Shown here: piece after piece, positions 40,454-52,741 of the stretch
Position numbering within the stretch: position 1 is the first letter of the stretch
Layout: every line of letters begins with the position of its first letter
Assembly: GCA_012295275.1 (NCBI GenBank)
Contig: CM022678.1
Location: 14,396,759-14,460,758 of the forward strand
DNA length: 64,000 nt
Direction: 5' to 3'
Origin: Chrysomallon squamiferum
Taxonomy: Eukaryota; Mollusca; Gastropoda; Neomphalida; Peltospiridae
Notes under the pieces: model-generated
The model's input: the letters and a program-made list of their open reading frames with translations, nothing else
Database searches by the model: none
What the model was told of the DNA's origin: nothing
Program-made: the position numbers and the translations under genes

Positions 40454-40459
40454 AATAAA
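40454..40459 (+). terminator. PEBP polyadenylation signal
   Basis: AATAAA lies 41 bases after the stop codon, with a long T run following at about 40471-40490. Position and context are good. Confidence 0.5.
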
Positions 40460-40494
40460 ATAAAAGATAAATTTTTTTTTTTTTTTTTTTTGAA

Positions 40495-41812
40495 TAATCC
40501 ATTCTGTTACCTAAGCATTCACATTTCACGGAAATACAGATATTTACAAAATTAGTCACCAGTTTGTATTTCTTTTTCATATTTTTGTCTTTATTATTAT
40601 AATTATTATTATTAAACTGAACTGGTTAGAGGCAGTTAGCACATCTGATTTATTCGTTAATGAAAACACGACTAGATGAGTGTAAATAAATAATTCCTCA
40701 TAACAATCACCTCGCACCTCCAAATACAGTTTTATAACTATATTAAAACTAGAAAGACTAACTTAACACTTAGATAAGATACATTGAGAGATAATTATGT
40801 TAAAGAATAAAATATATTAAAAATAAACAATATGCCAGTAATAATAATAAAGAGGAGGAGATTATGGGACAGCTGTATTTAAATGTTTAACTCTGTAGAA
40901 GAATGTCCTCTCGTGAACCCTAGTTAGTCTTAGTCACTGTGGCATCTGTAGTCATATCAGCTTATTTCAGTGTGTGCTGTACTCCATGGGTTTGCAGATT
41001 AAAGTATATTATCGAGTGGAGATAGATAATGCCATTCAGGGAGAATATACTTAAACCAAATCGCACTGGGCAGCTATTTTGTGATAAGCTGAAGATTTAT
41101 TATTTATTACAGAAAATTTTAAATAGTGAAAATTTAATATTTAAAATGTTTAAGCCATGAGTACAAAAATAAAGTGTAGTCTACGCGTGAAAGTGTTGGC
41201 AAAGAAATGTTATTTTGTAGGAACCGAGCAATAATTTCATTTTTCATTCTGCATAAGCCACTGGGACTGTCATTCAGTTGAAAATACTTTACTGGAAAAT
41301 CCAAAAATCGATCTCTGCTCTTTGAAAATAAAACTATATTTCAGATAAAAGGAAATAACCTTTCTTCATATAATTATGCTTTCAGAATCTGTTGTGACAA
41401 GAACATGGTATGTCTTACACCATTTACATGAATTAATATCTAGATTTTATATAGAGTTCGAACTGCAGATTTCAGCAAGTTGAGAAAACAGATTTCAGTA
41501 TCCCGATATGAAGATCATTGGAGTGTTTTTTTTTCTTTGTTTTATTTAATAAAAAGTTTTAATTTCATTACTACTTTCATGGGACTTTAGATGATTTATA
41601 TTATTATTATTATTATTATTACTACTACTACTACTACTCCTACTGCAAATAATAACAAAGAAAAATTAGTTTTAAAAAATCGTTACTGATCATTAGCAGA
41701 TTAAATAATGGCACATTATAGTAACTGAAATAAATTAACCATCGTTATAAACAGCTGTCAATTATTTTATTTTCATTATTTATTTTATTATATTATTTTT
41801 GTCTTGCGTGTT

Positions 41813-41874
<62 letters not shown>

Positions 41875-42145
41875 AGTTACAGTATAGAGGTTGCTTTATT
41901 TACTTTTATGTTTTATTTATGTTTGTGCTCGACATGCAACAGCTTTTCTAATGAGAAAACTAGTGTGCTCGTGAATGCTATTTCAAACACTTTAAATAAA
42001 ATCAATTGCATTACGTAGGTCTCTGTATGCGTAAAAGCCTATCAACGTTTGAGATTTCAGTTACACAAGTTAGTGTTGAATCGACCTCATTGCATGCACG
42101 GTTGAGCGCCCGTTTAGCTCACGGTTCGCTTGATCTTGCAAAAAC
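40495..42145. other. Intergenic region between PEBP and the AIG1-like gene
   Basis: No coding exon is supported. The stretch contains an ATT/ACT run near 41601-41640 and a (GA)n microsatellite at about 41816-41870. The promoter of the AIG1-like gene should lie towards its right end but no clear TATA or CCAAT arrangement stands out. Confidence 0.5.
41816..41870. repeat. (GA)n microsatellite
   Basis: About 27 GA units in the intergenic region, roughly 275 bases before the start codon of the AIG1-like gene. Confidence 0.95.
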
Positions 42146-45100
42146 ATGCACAGCTCAGGTTTGTTGTGCTATTTTGCTATTTTTTTATTTTATATATATT
42201 CTGTATCCTATGACTGGATATATAATCCTGCAGGTCATGAAGGCTACGGAGGAAACTTTAAATACTTAACCTTCTGGAATGAGGTATGTTTGAGTTTAAC
42301 GTAGAAAAGCCCGTTTATTCACTCTTCTTTTGTTTCGGTTTTTTTTTTTTCGCAACTGCCTGGCGCTAAGACCATTGCTAAGGAAGTCACGTATCTGACC
42401 TACATATCGATTAATATATCTCTGTGTGTTACCAAAGATAATAAATTTCGTAATTTCAAATTTACTGATAAATAACTTCAGAATTGTCTTACGATTTGGA
42501 TTGTGAAGTGACCGACTGGATCAGCGAATAGTTGATCTGCATAACTATAGATTACAACGCATCAACAATGTAAATGGCGCCCTCTTTCTTTTAATTAAAG
42601 GAACGCGTATTATTATAATTAAGCAGTAACAACACATTTAAAAAAAAAAAAAAAAAAAACAACATTGCATCGAGTATAGTTAATAATAAAACGACAGAGG
42701 TTTAGTCAAAACTATTTGAACAAGAAGCCTTAGAAAAAAAATGGAAATATAAGTAAGCAAAATGGTTGACAATTAAAACATCACGTCAGCTTAATTTCTA
42801 ACCTTACAACTATCAAGTTCTAAACAGTAATATTATAATTATATCTATCTGATTGTTTCTAACAATTAATCGAATAATTTTGAACTGTAAAGTTTGCTGG
42901 AATGTTTCTCCTTCCAGTTTACTATAGTATACATGTCTGCAGTGAAACAGTAATAATAATAATAATAATATATAGCAAACAAACAAAAGAGAAAAGAAAA
43001 ACTGCTGGTTCCGTTAGTATATAAAAATTTATTTTTGATATTTCACCTCGAATAAGTTTGCATATTGTAGTAATTCAGTTAAGTATGACAATAATTTACA
43101 AACAATATTAAAATGTAGTAGTGATAGTAGTAGTAGTAATAATACAACGACGATGACGATAACAATAACACCAATAATATTTTTAGTTGTTGCTTTTTGC
43201 ATTCACAATGAGAGTAATTTAGAAAATACTGAAATATTTATTAACAATGTGACGACGACAACAGAAGTTGCAGAAGCACAATCTTCAATAACAACACTGA
43301 AATCGTTGCATAGGCTTCACTGTCACTGGTAATATTAATAATGTGAAGATTTGAAGTTCGTTCTTTTTCTTTTCTTTTTTGGTGGGGAGTGGGGAAAGCA
43401 GAGTGATATCCCTTTGAGTTTAATTGTTCCCGCATTCGTCAAGGTTCATCGGTTGTTATGTTGTCACTCAGGTTATATTCTTTTGTATTCCTTATTTATT
43501 TATTTTCTTTAATTTATAATTTGATAAATGTTCCAGAAATTAAATCTGGACGGAATTATGGTGGAAAACTGAAGTATCTGACGGTCTGGAATATGGTAAG
43601 ATCTAAAGTTCAAGCGTGGCTTAACCGGCTTAAAGTCGATAAAAAGCAGTCCTTAATCATGATTAATCTGAATTAATTGAATAGTCGAGTAAATTAAGTA
43701 AATTTAGAACGTTAACATTTCAAAACCGACGCATTATAACCGCATAATTAGTTGAAAGAAAAAAATTCAATATTTTAGATGTATTAACAAAAACATTTGT
43801 TATACATATATATATATTTTTAAAAACCGCTTAATCGCCTCAAGAGAGATGTTTAATTTTTAGCATACACACATTTTTATGTGACATAACAGAACGAAAA
43901 AAAGAAAAGAAAAAATAATTATTTTATAATTTTAGATAGATGGAGTACCTGAAAAATAAGTTTGCATTACAAAACGATTGCACAAAGAAATTTTATTAAT
44001 TATTAGGTAATGTTAACTATAAAAAAAAAGAAGAAAAAAAAAGCCAGTGATATAAAATATGGGCAAGTTTAAACTGTGGGACTGAAACATACATTTCTTT
44101 AGTTTTACAATAATTATTAATAATGTAACATTATAAGTAAAAAATAATTAATTCGATTATGATATATATTTAAATAGATTTCAGTGGTTAATGTGTATTT
44201 AATGTTTTGCATTATATTGCAGCAATTATTTGTTTAACATAAAACCTATTTCACTTTATGCATGCTTCAGTAGTTGTTTAAATATTTCAAAGTTTTAAAT
44301 TAATTTTGGTAGTTTTGTTACTTCTTTAATATCAAATATGGTAATATATTAAAGAAAAACAATTCCATTATGCATAAAATTAACAACATAAAAATAATGT
44401 TCAGTATTTATTAGATTATTTTTCTGCTTTCTGTATTTTTCAGATACTTCAGACATTTTACTTTGGATTGTGCACAGTAAATGCTGCATTTGGAAGCAAT
44501 GTGGGTGTGTCTGGAAATCCTAGAACAAGAGCCAAACTGCAGCAACTGAGAGATTATCTTCACAGTACTCTTGTTTTTCCTGTTGGCGCAGTAAGTATGC
44601 CAGCACTTAACACTGCACTGTACACATATCTAATATAAAAATTATTATATTTTTTGAAAAGACTGTTTTATTTTTACTTAATGATAAATATATTAAACTT
44701 TAAAAAAAAATTCTTGATATTGATATATACAAAAATAAAGCTATTTTATGAAATATAAATGAAAATGAAAGAATATATATACTTTTTTTTTTAACTTTCT
44801 CTCACTCAACACGTTTTCCTGTGAATAACATTCATGTTTTCAGAAATTAATTTTTATTGATATTTTAGTTTGTAGTGATAATATTTTGGGCTATCTATGC
44901 TTTTGATCGAGAACTGGTTTATCCTGCAAGATTAGACGCAGTGATTCCACGCTGGTTGAATCATGTCATGGTAAGCAGCTAGTGCCTTAATTTTGATTAC
45001 TTCCATTTCTTTAACATAGCTCTGTGTGTGTGTGTGTGTGTGTGTGTGTTTGAATGAGTGTGTTTGCGTGTGTTATTAATTTTGTTTAGAATTTAGTTTT

Positions 45101-48093
45101 TTTCAATAATTTAAATTAATCCTAGTTTGCTTAAAATAAATCGGTAATAAATATAATTCTGTCAATTATTTACAGAGTATTTTCTATAATTTGCATTTTG
45201 AAAAGTTAATTTTTTAATTTATAATTGTATACAATTTGAAAAAAAGTGTTCAAGAAGTTCTTAAGTCACAAACTTTTATTAATTTACTATTAGTAGAAAA
45301 AAAAGTTTGAAAAATATATATATATATATATCTTTTTTTTTTTTAACAAAATTAAAATTAATTGTGTAGATAAATAATTAAATAAATAAAATAGTTACTT
45401 TTTGTTTTACTGCTTTGGTCCCAGGAAAGAAAATAATGTATTACATGTTCAGTCTGCCTGAGACCCTTGGCAAGGTTTAAATAATGTGATGCCTGTTATT
45501 TCAACAGTATTGTGACTTAAGTACTTTCAAGCAGGTTCAGAAGCCCAGTTTGTTAATGGCATGTTTAGTAGTGAGACATTAAAATAATTAACTTTCCTTT
45601 GCTGATGCTGATTTAAGAAGACATGGATGAATCAATGATGTTTGTTTATTTTTGCAGCATACGACAGTATTGCCAATCTTACTTGTAGAAAAGACTCTGG
45701 TTTATCATCATTTACCCCCAAGGAGGAAAGCTATTTTAGGCTTGGTCATTTTCACGGCAGTTTATTTTGCATGGTAATTCAAACATAATGAAACACAATT
45801 CATTTTGCTAACAAAAAAGTGGAAAATATGGATTCTATATTTAAAAAAAGATAAAAATAAAAACAGAAATAATACAAAGAAATTTTTAGTTAGGTGTTAA
45901 TATTTAATTTAAAGATATATTTTCTACTTTTCTAATTTTCTTAACATTGATTTTATTTTTATCGTCTCTTAAAAAAGTTAGATACCTGTTAATTTATTAA
46001 ATTTATTTTCTGTTTAAAAATCACACATATGTATATAACAGACCATTTTAAAAAACAAAAATCAGTTTTAAAACTATGTATCTGAGGATACAGATATTTA
46101 TCACTTGAGATAAACAATTTTTAAAAATTGACTTTACATACTAACTCAGATTAATTATGATTAAGGACTGCTTTTTATCGACTTTAAGCCGGTTAAGCCA
46201 CGCTTGAACTTTAGATCTTACCATATTCCAGATTGTCAGATACTTCAGTTTTCCACCATAATTCCATCCAGATTTAATTTCCGGAACATTTATCAAATTA
46301 TAAATTAAAGAAAATAAGTAAATAAGGAATACAAAAAAATAATCTTGTGTCATTAACATAAGGGAATGACTCAGTAGCTGGAACATATAGGTGTGTTGCA
46401 CTGAGTCAAAAGAAAATATTTTTACACACTTTGTTTTAACCTGTGAATCACAAATAAAATGTTATGAAGAAAGTAAACAGATTGAATAACAATCCAGACA
46501 GTCTTACCAATATATATTTTTTTTATTAGTTTTCTTGTTAAACTTTTTATTTAAATTAATCTTCAGTTTTTCTGTTGACAGATTTCTCATAGATACTGAT
46601 AGCAGTAATATTAATTTTCACTTCTAAAATAGTGTAATCAGAATAGATTTAAAAAAATGAATATTTACTATTTATTATTATTTGACAGACAGTGACAACA
46701 TACTAAACCTGGTTGTGTTTTGAATTTACTGATCATTATAAATCAAGTGACCACTTGTTCTGCTTAGCTATCAATTCTTCACTGCATATTCTGTAAACTG
46801 ATAATATTGCAAATGTTTAAAAAAATATAAATGTAATAATAAATAAACCAAAAATATTTTCTTAACTTTACTGTTTCCAAAATATTATATTTCAGTTTTT
46901 ATTAAATAAAGTGAAAACAATGGGTTTTTTGGATTGTTTTTTTTGGAGGGGGAGTTGGTTAAAGCTGGTTTCATTAGTAAAGCATCCCTTTACAATTCAA
47001 AGGTGCTCACATAATACATACGTGATGATCTTACTTTGAGGAATAATATTAAATAAAAACACTTAAACTATATGAATTGCACCTGTAAAATGCTTCTGTT
47101 TGATAGATTGTAAAGTAAATACAGTTTTAGACATGTTAATTTTATCAAAAAATGTGTTTCTGTTTGAGACTGTTAATTGTCTCTGAAGTGTTTTGTTACT
47201 ATTGTAGGATCATGTGGATAGCTTACTATGCTGATCTGTGGGTTTACGGAATTCTTCGAGTGATGGAAGTTTACCAGAGAGCAATATTTATTTCATTTTG
47301 CCTCATGTTCTTCATCTCTGCATATATTCTTGGTGAATCTCTAACAAAATTTATATGGAGTGAGTCATATTTATAATTACTAAATAACTGAATATGTAAA
47401 TTGTTTTTTGAGTATTGTTTGTAATGAGATGCAACCATAAATATGTATAATTGTAATCAGTTTGGTATATACAACATTTTGGTAAAGTAAATAAGCAAAC
47501 GATACACAATGACTTGTTAATCTTTAATTATACAGAAAATAAACTGTTCATTTTAAAAGAATGACCTCTCAAACTCTGCCATGGCTAGGTCTTAGTTGTA
47601 GTATACAGTGTTTTCCTACCAGTGTCTACAAGATTGCTAAGTAGGTTTTTGTCTCAGTCTATATAGATTATTTTTCAAAATTACCCTCATTTGCTTGCTT
47701 TGAGATTACAAGTATGGAAGTTTACCAGAGAGCAATATTGTCTGTTATTAATTCATTAATACATTATTTTGAATTCTTGTTTTTGTTTTGTTATTTGAAT
47801 GAGTACTGGCAAATATGAACACGTCTGTGTTTTAAAAGTGATCACATTGTTAAGTTTTATTATGAATTCAGTTTTGTGAATGACTTTTTCTTATGACAAC
47901 TTAATACATTTATACTTTTCATTAACGTTTTAGTATTGAAGCAAATTTAAAGAGACTTGTGGTAATAAATACTATTAGGAATGGTTAAAAGATTTCTCTT
48001 TTCTTTTTATTTATTTATTTATTTATTTTTCCTTTTTTAGGAAATGAGATTTATTCAACAGTTAAGAAGGATGGTCAAAGAAGTATTAGGTAA
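42146..48093 (+). CDS. AIG1/ADTRP-family FAHFA hydrolase, multi-pass membrane protein
   Basis: Family members are membrane threonine hydrolases that cleave fatty acid esters of hydroxy fatty acids. Six exons: 42146-42283, 44444-44590, 44869-44970, 45658-45773, 47208-47359 and 48041-48093, giving 235 residues, the usual length. The first exon opens with a membrane helix ([13 protein letters not shown]) and ends [13 protein letters not shown]. The catalytic pair of the family (Thr43 and His134 in human AIG1) corresponds to T42 in KYLTFW and H130 in [30 protein letters not shown] and [12 protein letters not shown] are further family blocks. The start is the first ATG in frame with a helix. An alternative 46-codon first exon lies at 43458-43595, and an inverted third copy in the fourth intron. 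I cannot tell whether it is closer to AIG1 or ADTRP, so no symbol is given. Confidence 0.93.
43458..43595 (+). CDS. Alternative first exon (B) of the AIG1-like gene
   Basis: This exon has an ATG, exactly 46 codons and a consensus donor (ATG then GTAAGA), the same length and phase as exon A at 42146-42283. It encodes a hydrophobic helix ([15 protein letters not shown]) followed by [14 protein letters not shown], parallel to [13 protein letters not shown] of exon A. The putative catalytic Thr is kept. Splicing to exon 44444-44590 gives a full-length protein with a different first helix. It is best read as a first exon with its own promoter; use instead of exon A is inferred. Confidence 0.75.
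46139..46359 (-). pseudogene. Inverted copy of alternative first exon B
   Basis: The minus strand at 46139-46343 matches 43478-43678 with only about 8-10 differences in 200 bases. The frame from ATG 46359 to 46222 is again 46 codons and keeps the donor (ATG then GTAAGA). It lies within the fourth intron of its own gene but points the other way, so it cannot splice to the downstream exons. The CCAG just inside the exon has become CCGG. Intact frame and donor point to a recent duplication; a misassembly is another possibility. Confidence 0.85.
47714..47739 (+). repeat. 26-bp copy of an exon piece in the next intron
   Basis: Bases 47714-47739 are identical to 47263-47288 inside exon 47208-47359 of the AIG1-like gene. 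The match extends imperfectly by a few bases on the left. Confidence 0.85.
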
Positions 48094-48605
48094 AGTTATT
48101 AACACCAGAGACAAAATCTACAGCAGGTGTGAGTCTCTGACTGGCAACACTCAATGCATGATGGGAGCTCCAGGAGATTTACAATAAAAGTCAAATACAA
48201 ACATTATTATCAGTTTTATTATTTCCAAAATCTTTTTCACTAACAGTATTTAAACAAGAATTTAGTGTTTTTAATTTTGATTTTAATGAGTTTGAAACAA
48301 ATAATTAATCGAATTGTTATTTGCTTTATTTTTTAAATTAATTAATTTAACTAAGTTTTTAAAACTGATATCCTTTATTATATTAATATGCAGTTCTAGA
48401 TTATAGATAACAGTAACCTTTATGTAGCTTTGTTAGCTTAAACCATAATGATGGAATAGGTGAATCTTTTTCACTGAAGTCATCATTAAATTTGTTGCTT
48501 TTATTAAGTCTTTAAGTTTGTAAATAAGCTGGAAATGTTAAATTGACAGGGTCTTCAAACAGTGCTGTTTGTATTCTGTGATATTTTATTTTGCATTAAT
48601 GAACA

Positions 48606-48611
48606 AATAAA
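48606..48611 (+). terminator. Candidate polyadenylation signal of the AIG1-like gene
   Basis: AATAAA about 515 bases past the stop codon. A nearer AATAAA is present at 48183-48188, about 90 bases past the stop; either or both could be used. Confidence 0.35.
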
Positions 48612-48649
48612 ATTGGTTTTAAAACATTTACAGAAGTGCCTGGTATTAT

Positions 48650-51600
48650 TTTCATTTCCTTGTGTAGGTGTATAGGAACACACTTTGGATGTATTAAATT
48701 ATAGTTGAATTGCCAGTTAATGAATGAAATCTAATTTATGCTAAATATGTTTTTAAATGTTTTTATATTTTTTTTTTCTGCATATATATTATGTCACAAA
48801 CCTTTTGGGAATAATTACAAAGAATAGAGTGAGAAAAATCTACCTGTCTGATAATAGATAAAATTCTTTATTTTTTGTATTTTTTTATTTTCTTTATATA
48901 TCTGGGTTTTTTTTAAACAGCTGAAATCCAGATAGATTTGAATAAAGAAATATGGATACTGTAGAACATTTAAATCTGGGATGCTTTTTAATAATGTATT
49001 ACTGCAAAATCTAAGATTTGTAAATATATTTCTGCAATGGAATAAACCATAAACAAAATAATCTTTTTCTTTTTTCTGTGCAGATTTTGCAAATATAAAC
49101 CAAATTCTACAGTAAAAAAAACTTAAAAATAACTTTCTGATGTTTATAATGTAAAATACCTATTTCCTAACTTCACTAGTTATTTGTACCAGATTGTAAG
49201 TAGTAACTTGTCTTCAGCTTCCAAAAGCATGACAACATATAACAAAAAATATATTTTAAGATACTTTTATTTTATTCTGACCATATTTGATAACAGTCAT
49301 ACATTATATTGCATAATTATTACCATTACAGCAAAACACAATCAGTGTAAAAATTGTTTTACATGATGTCTGAGAAAAAGACTTCCAGCAGAAACATACT
49401 TTAGTAAACTCAACAAATGTTATGACAGAGGATGATACAAAACATAATGAAGATTTTTTACTTTAATTTTTTATTAAGGAATATTTTAAAACGTTGAACA
49501 CATCAGAATATCGTCATCACTGAAGAAATACTCCTTTCGCGTTTTACTGGCCTAAATAATGAAACTTACAAATTACAGTATTCTTTTATCTCTTATCTTT
49601 ATTTGTTCATGATAGCAAAACATATTCTGCTTTCTAATGTTCTCAAAACGGCTAAAGTGCAGATTAAAATTGTTAATTTACTTGCAAATTTATTCTCTGT
49701 AAACAGAAGATTGCTGGAGAAAATTAACTCCTTTATATCTGAGATTATTGAACAGTTAATATTATTAAAGAAAACATATCCAACCATGTTTACACGTAAA
49801 AATAGTAAGAACATTTTAGCAGAAATTGTTGAAAAAGAAAACAAGTGGAAAAAAGAGAAGTTAATACTTGATTTCTATTTATTACTGAAAATTTAATTTA
49901 AAAAAGTTCACACCCTTCTCCGATCAAAGTATATCAAAATTCAAAGGATTTGCATGTAAACCAAAACATTTATTACATATTAATTTGGTAAATTTAAAGA
50001 GCACCTTCATATATATCAGTATTAAGTAATTATTATTAACATTTCATCTATATCAAATAAAAATTAATGTGCAAGTTACTCTAAAACTGTATTTTTTTTC
50101 TAAATTATTGAAGTTTTGTTTAGGCAAAATTTATTATTAAAGTTTATGAACATAGAACATGATTTTATGTTTATAAAGACTGAGAGACTAATTCTATTTT
50201 TCTGAATCAAGAAAAAACCTGCTGATGTCACTAGATATTTATGTCAAACTTGATACCTTTTTTCTGATAAAATATGAGAACTTGAATGATGAATCAGTGA
50301 AATAATATTTAAGTTAGTTCAATTAATGACAATAAAATTGGTACCAGTAATATTTCTTTTATGTTTATATAAAGAGCTGTCCAGACAATTTACACTAACC
50401 TTTACTGACAATAAAGTTCAACTATACTAATGCTGTTGAAGTACAAAGCTGCCATTTTCTGTCCTTAAATAAAATACAATTGTTGATTTTTAAAACATAA
50501 TAAATAAATAATAAAGACACCTTTTTGACACTGAAACAAAGGGTGATGTAATGTTTCAAATAAACATTATGTAATCATGTCAACAAAACATATCTGATAT
50601 TTTAAATGCATAAAAATTATAAGACTTCTAAAACTACATAAATTGGAAATATACAGATGTTTAATCAAATATTGATAATCAGTGCTCCAAGTAAGAACAC
50701 TGAATGTGTTTTATGTTTTAAGGTAATTAAATAATTTCACTTACATGCAAAGAATGGAATGATACAACTGAAAAGAAATGGTCCCAAATTATTCAAAAGT
50801 TGATATTAGTTGTTCAGCATAAATGAACTAAATGCATTTTGTGTATCTTGAAATTACCATTTTATTATGTTACTAAGGATATTAACTAATAAAATATCAT
50901 CATAACATTCATAAGGATGCATGGAGACTGACAATAAAAATGTGGAAAAGAACTTAATTCAAAAGTTAATCCCAATTCTAAGCCAATTAATTCTAGCTGG
51001 TATAGTTCACACTTCTGGAAAATATGCACAATGGAAAATATGCATCCTAATGAACTTATATTTTATTTATTTCGATACTTTACTATTAGTAAAGATTACT
51101 CATTAGCAACATTAAAACAATAGTATGTATTTGCATGCATGTGTATGTGATATTAATAATCATAAAAGAGTAAAACTGCAGTTTAAAAACTGGTAGTTTT
51201 ATAAATATTCTTTAAATGATCTGTCCAGAATTAAAATGCATCTGATAATAAACTGAATAATAAAACTTTAAAATGTAAATTTCATTAAGTGTGCCAAATT
51301 CGAAAACATTAACATTCATATTCTGACAATATGATTAAATTCAATAACTAATTTTTAAAAATACGATTCAAGAGAAACATTTTTTTTCTTCTTGTGCACA
51401 ATTATAACCTTTTAAAATTTATTTTGTATCAACAATCAAAACTGACCGAAACCTAAATTATAAATCTTAAATTATGCCATCGGGAAAATTTGAATTTATT
51501 AATATTTTTATTTTTATAGTTTCATTTTAATTAATATATTTATTATATATATATATGTGTGTGTGTGTGTTAATTTCTTAATATATTTATATATATATAT

Positions 51601-52741
51601 TAAGAAATTAATATTTAACATACATATAGTAAAATTTTACTGGAATCTGTACTCATCTGCTGAACAACCAACAACAAAATCCTCAAAACTCTGTTTACTT
51701 GGTGAATGTGAGTTGAATGTCGTCCACTGTATCATTTGTTTCACAAACAATAGAGAGTAAATATTTAATTTCTTGAGTACCTTAAGTTAGATTACTTCAG
51801 CATTCAAAGTATGCCAATATATAACAAATTCTCTTTATTACATACTTTTAAGTTTTATCAGTCCAATATTTCTATCACAATTCAATTTTTGCTATTATAT
51901 GGCAAGTGGAAGCAGCCATTAGAATTTCAACCAATATACATTAACTGCTAGTTATGTTTGGACACATACAGTAAATAATGTATAATTAACAAATTCAGGA
52001 ATCCTACACAAAACATGATAGCTGGCTAAATACAAGAAATTAAGCCTCAGTATGAAAAAATAAAATGAATAAGGAATGGAGTAATTAAAGAATTTTTAAA
52101 TGAAGTTTTTTTTTTTATTTAGGCTCTGTTGGTTATTATTTTTCATGTAAATTAATTCAGAAATTGCTAATCCATTATGGTAAATAAAACTGTTAGTATC
52201 TCAATTAACAAAGGAGAGTGTATTTGTCATTTGTTTATTTTATAATGTAAATATCTCACTATACATTAGGTAGAGACTGTACTTGGATACTTGATCTGTG
52301 TGTGGCAATATTCTATGTTTTTGCCTATCTGTATGAGCCAGTGAAATTGTAACGTTGTGTCTGTGTGGGTGTGTATGTATGTACATAAAGTCAAATGTAT
52401 ATGCATATACGATTATTTAATATTCTTTCAAAAAAAATTTAATATATTTTATAGTTCTTGAGCTAAAATAAAAATGACACTAAAACTCTATCATCCCTTC
52501 AGGAACTTGTTTTGCTTTACCAATGTTGATTGGGTTACATTTCATTTTCAAATATAAGATCACAAGATATTACTAGTCAGGTTAAACTGAGGCAATAGGA
52601 ATATACTGAAAGAGATCTGGAAATGTTTTGAACTGAATCATTAACAATTAAATGCATCACAATATGGCTGAAGCAAGGAAGCAGAGATGTGAAGTTTCAC
52701 ATATTGCAGAGAACTGTTTGTTGAGGAGTAATCACAGAAAA
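48650..52741. other. Intergenic AT-rich region between convergent genes
   Basis: No coding exon is supported. The region separates the 3' ends of the AIG1-like (+) and Kelch-like (-) genes. An open frame of 97 codons at 49603-49896 has no recognised similarity and no splice context. An inverted repeat sits near 51571-51612. Confidence 0.5.
51571..51612. repeat. Inverted repeat, potential hairpin
   Basis: The arms taatttcttaatatat and atatattaagaaatta are reverse complements around a short TA-rich loop. It follows a GT run. It may be a folded-up small element end or a chance product of TA-rich sequence. Confidence 0.5.

Noticed and set aside
49603-49896. 97-codon plus-strand frame in the intergenic region
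   Set aside because: AT-rich composition, no recognised similarity, no splice or promoter context, and an almost equally long frame on the opposite strand.
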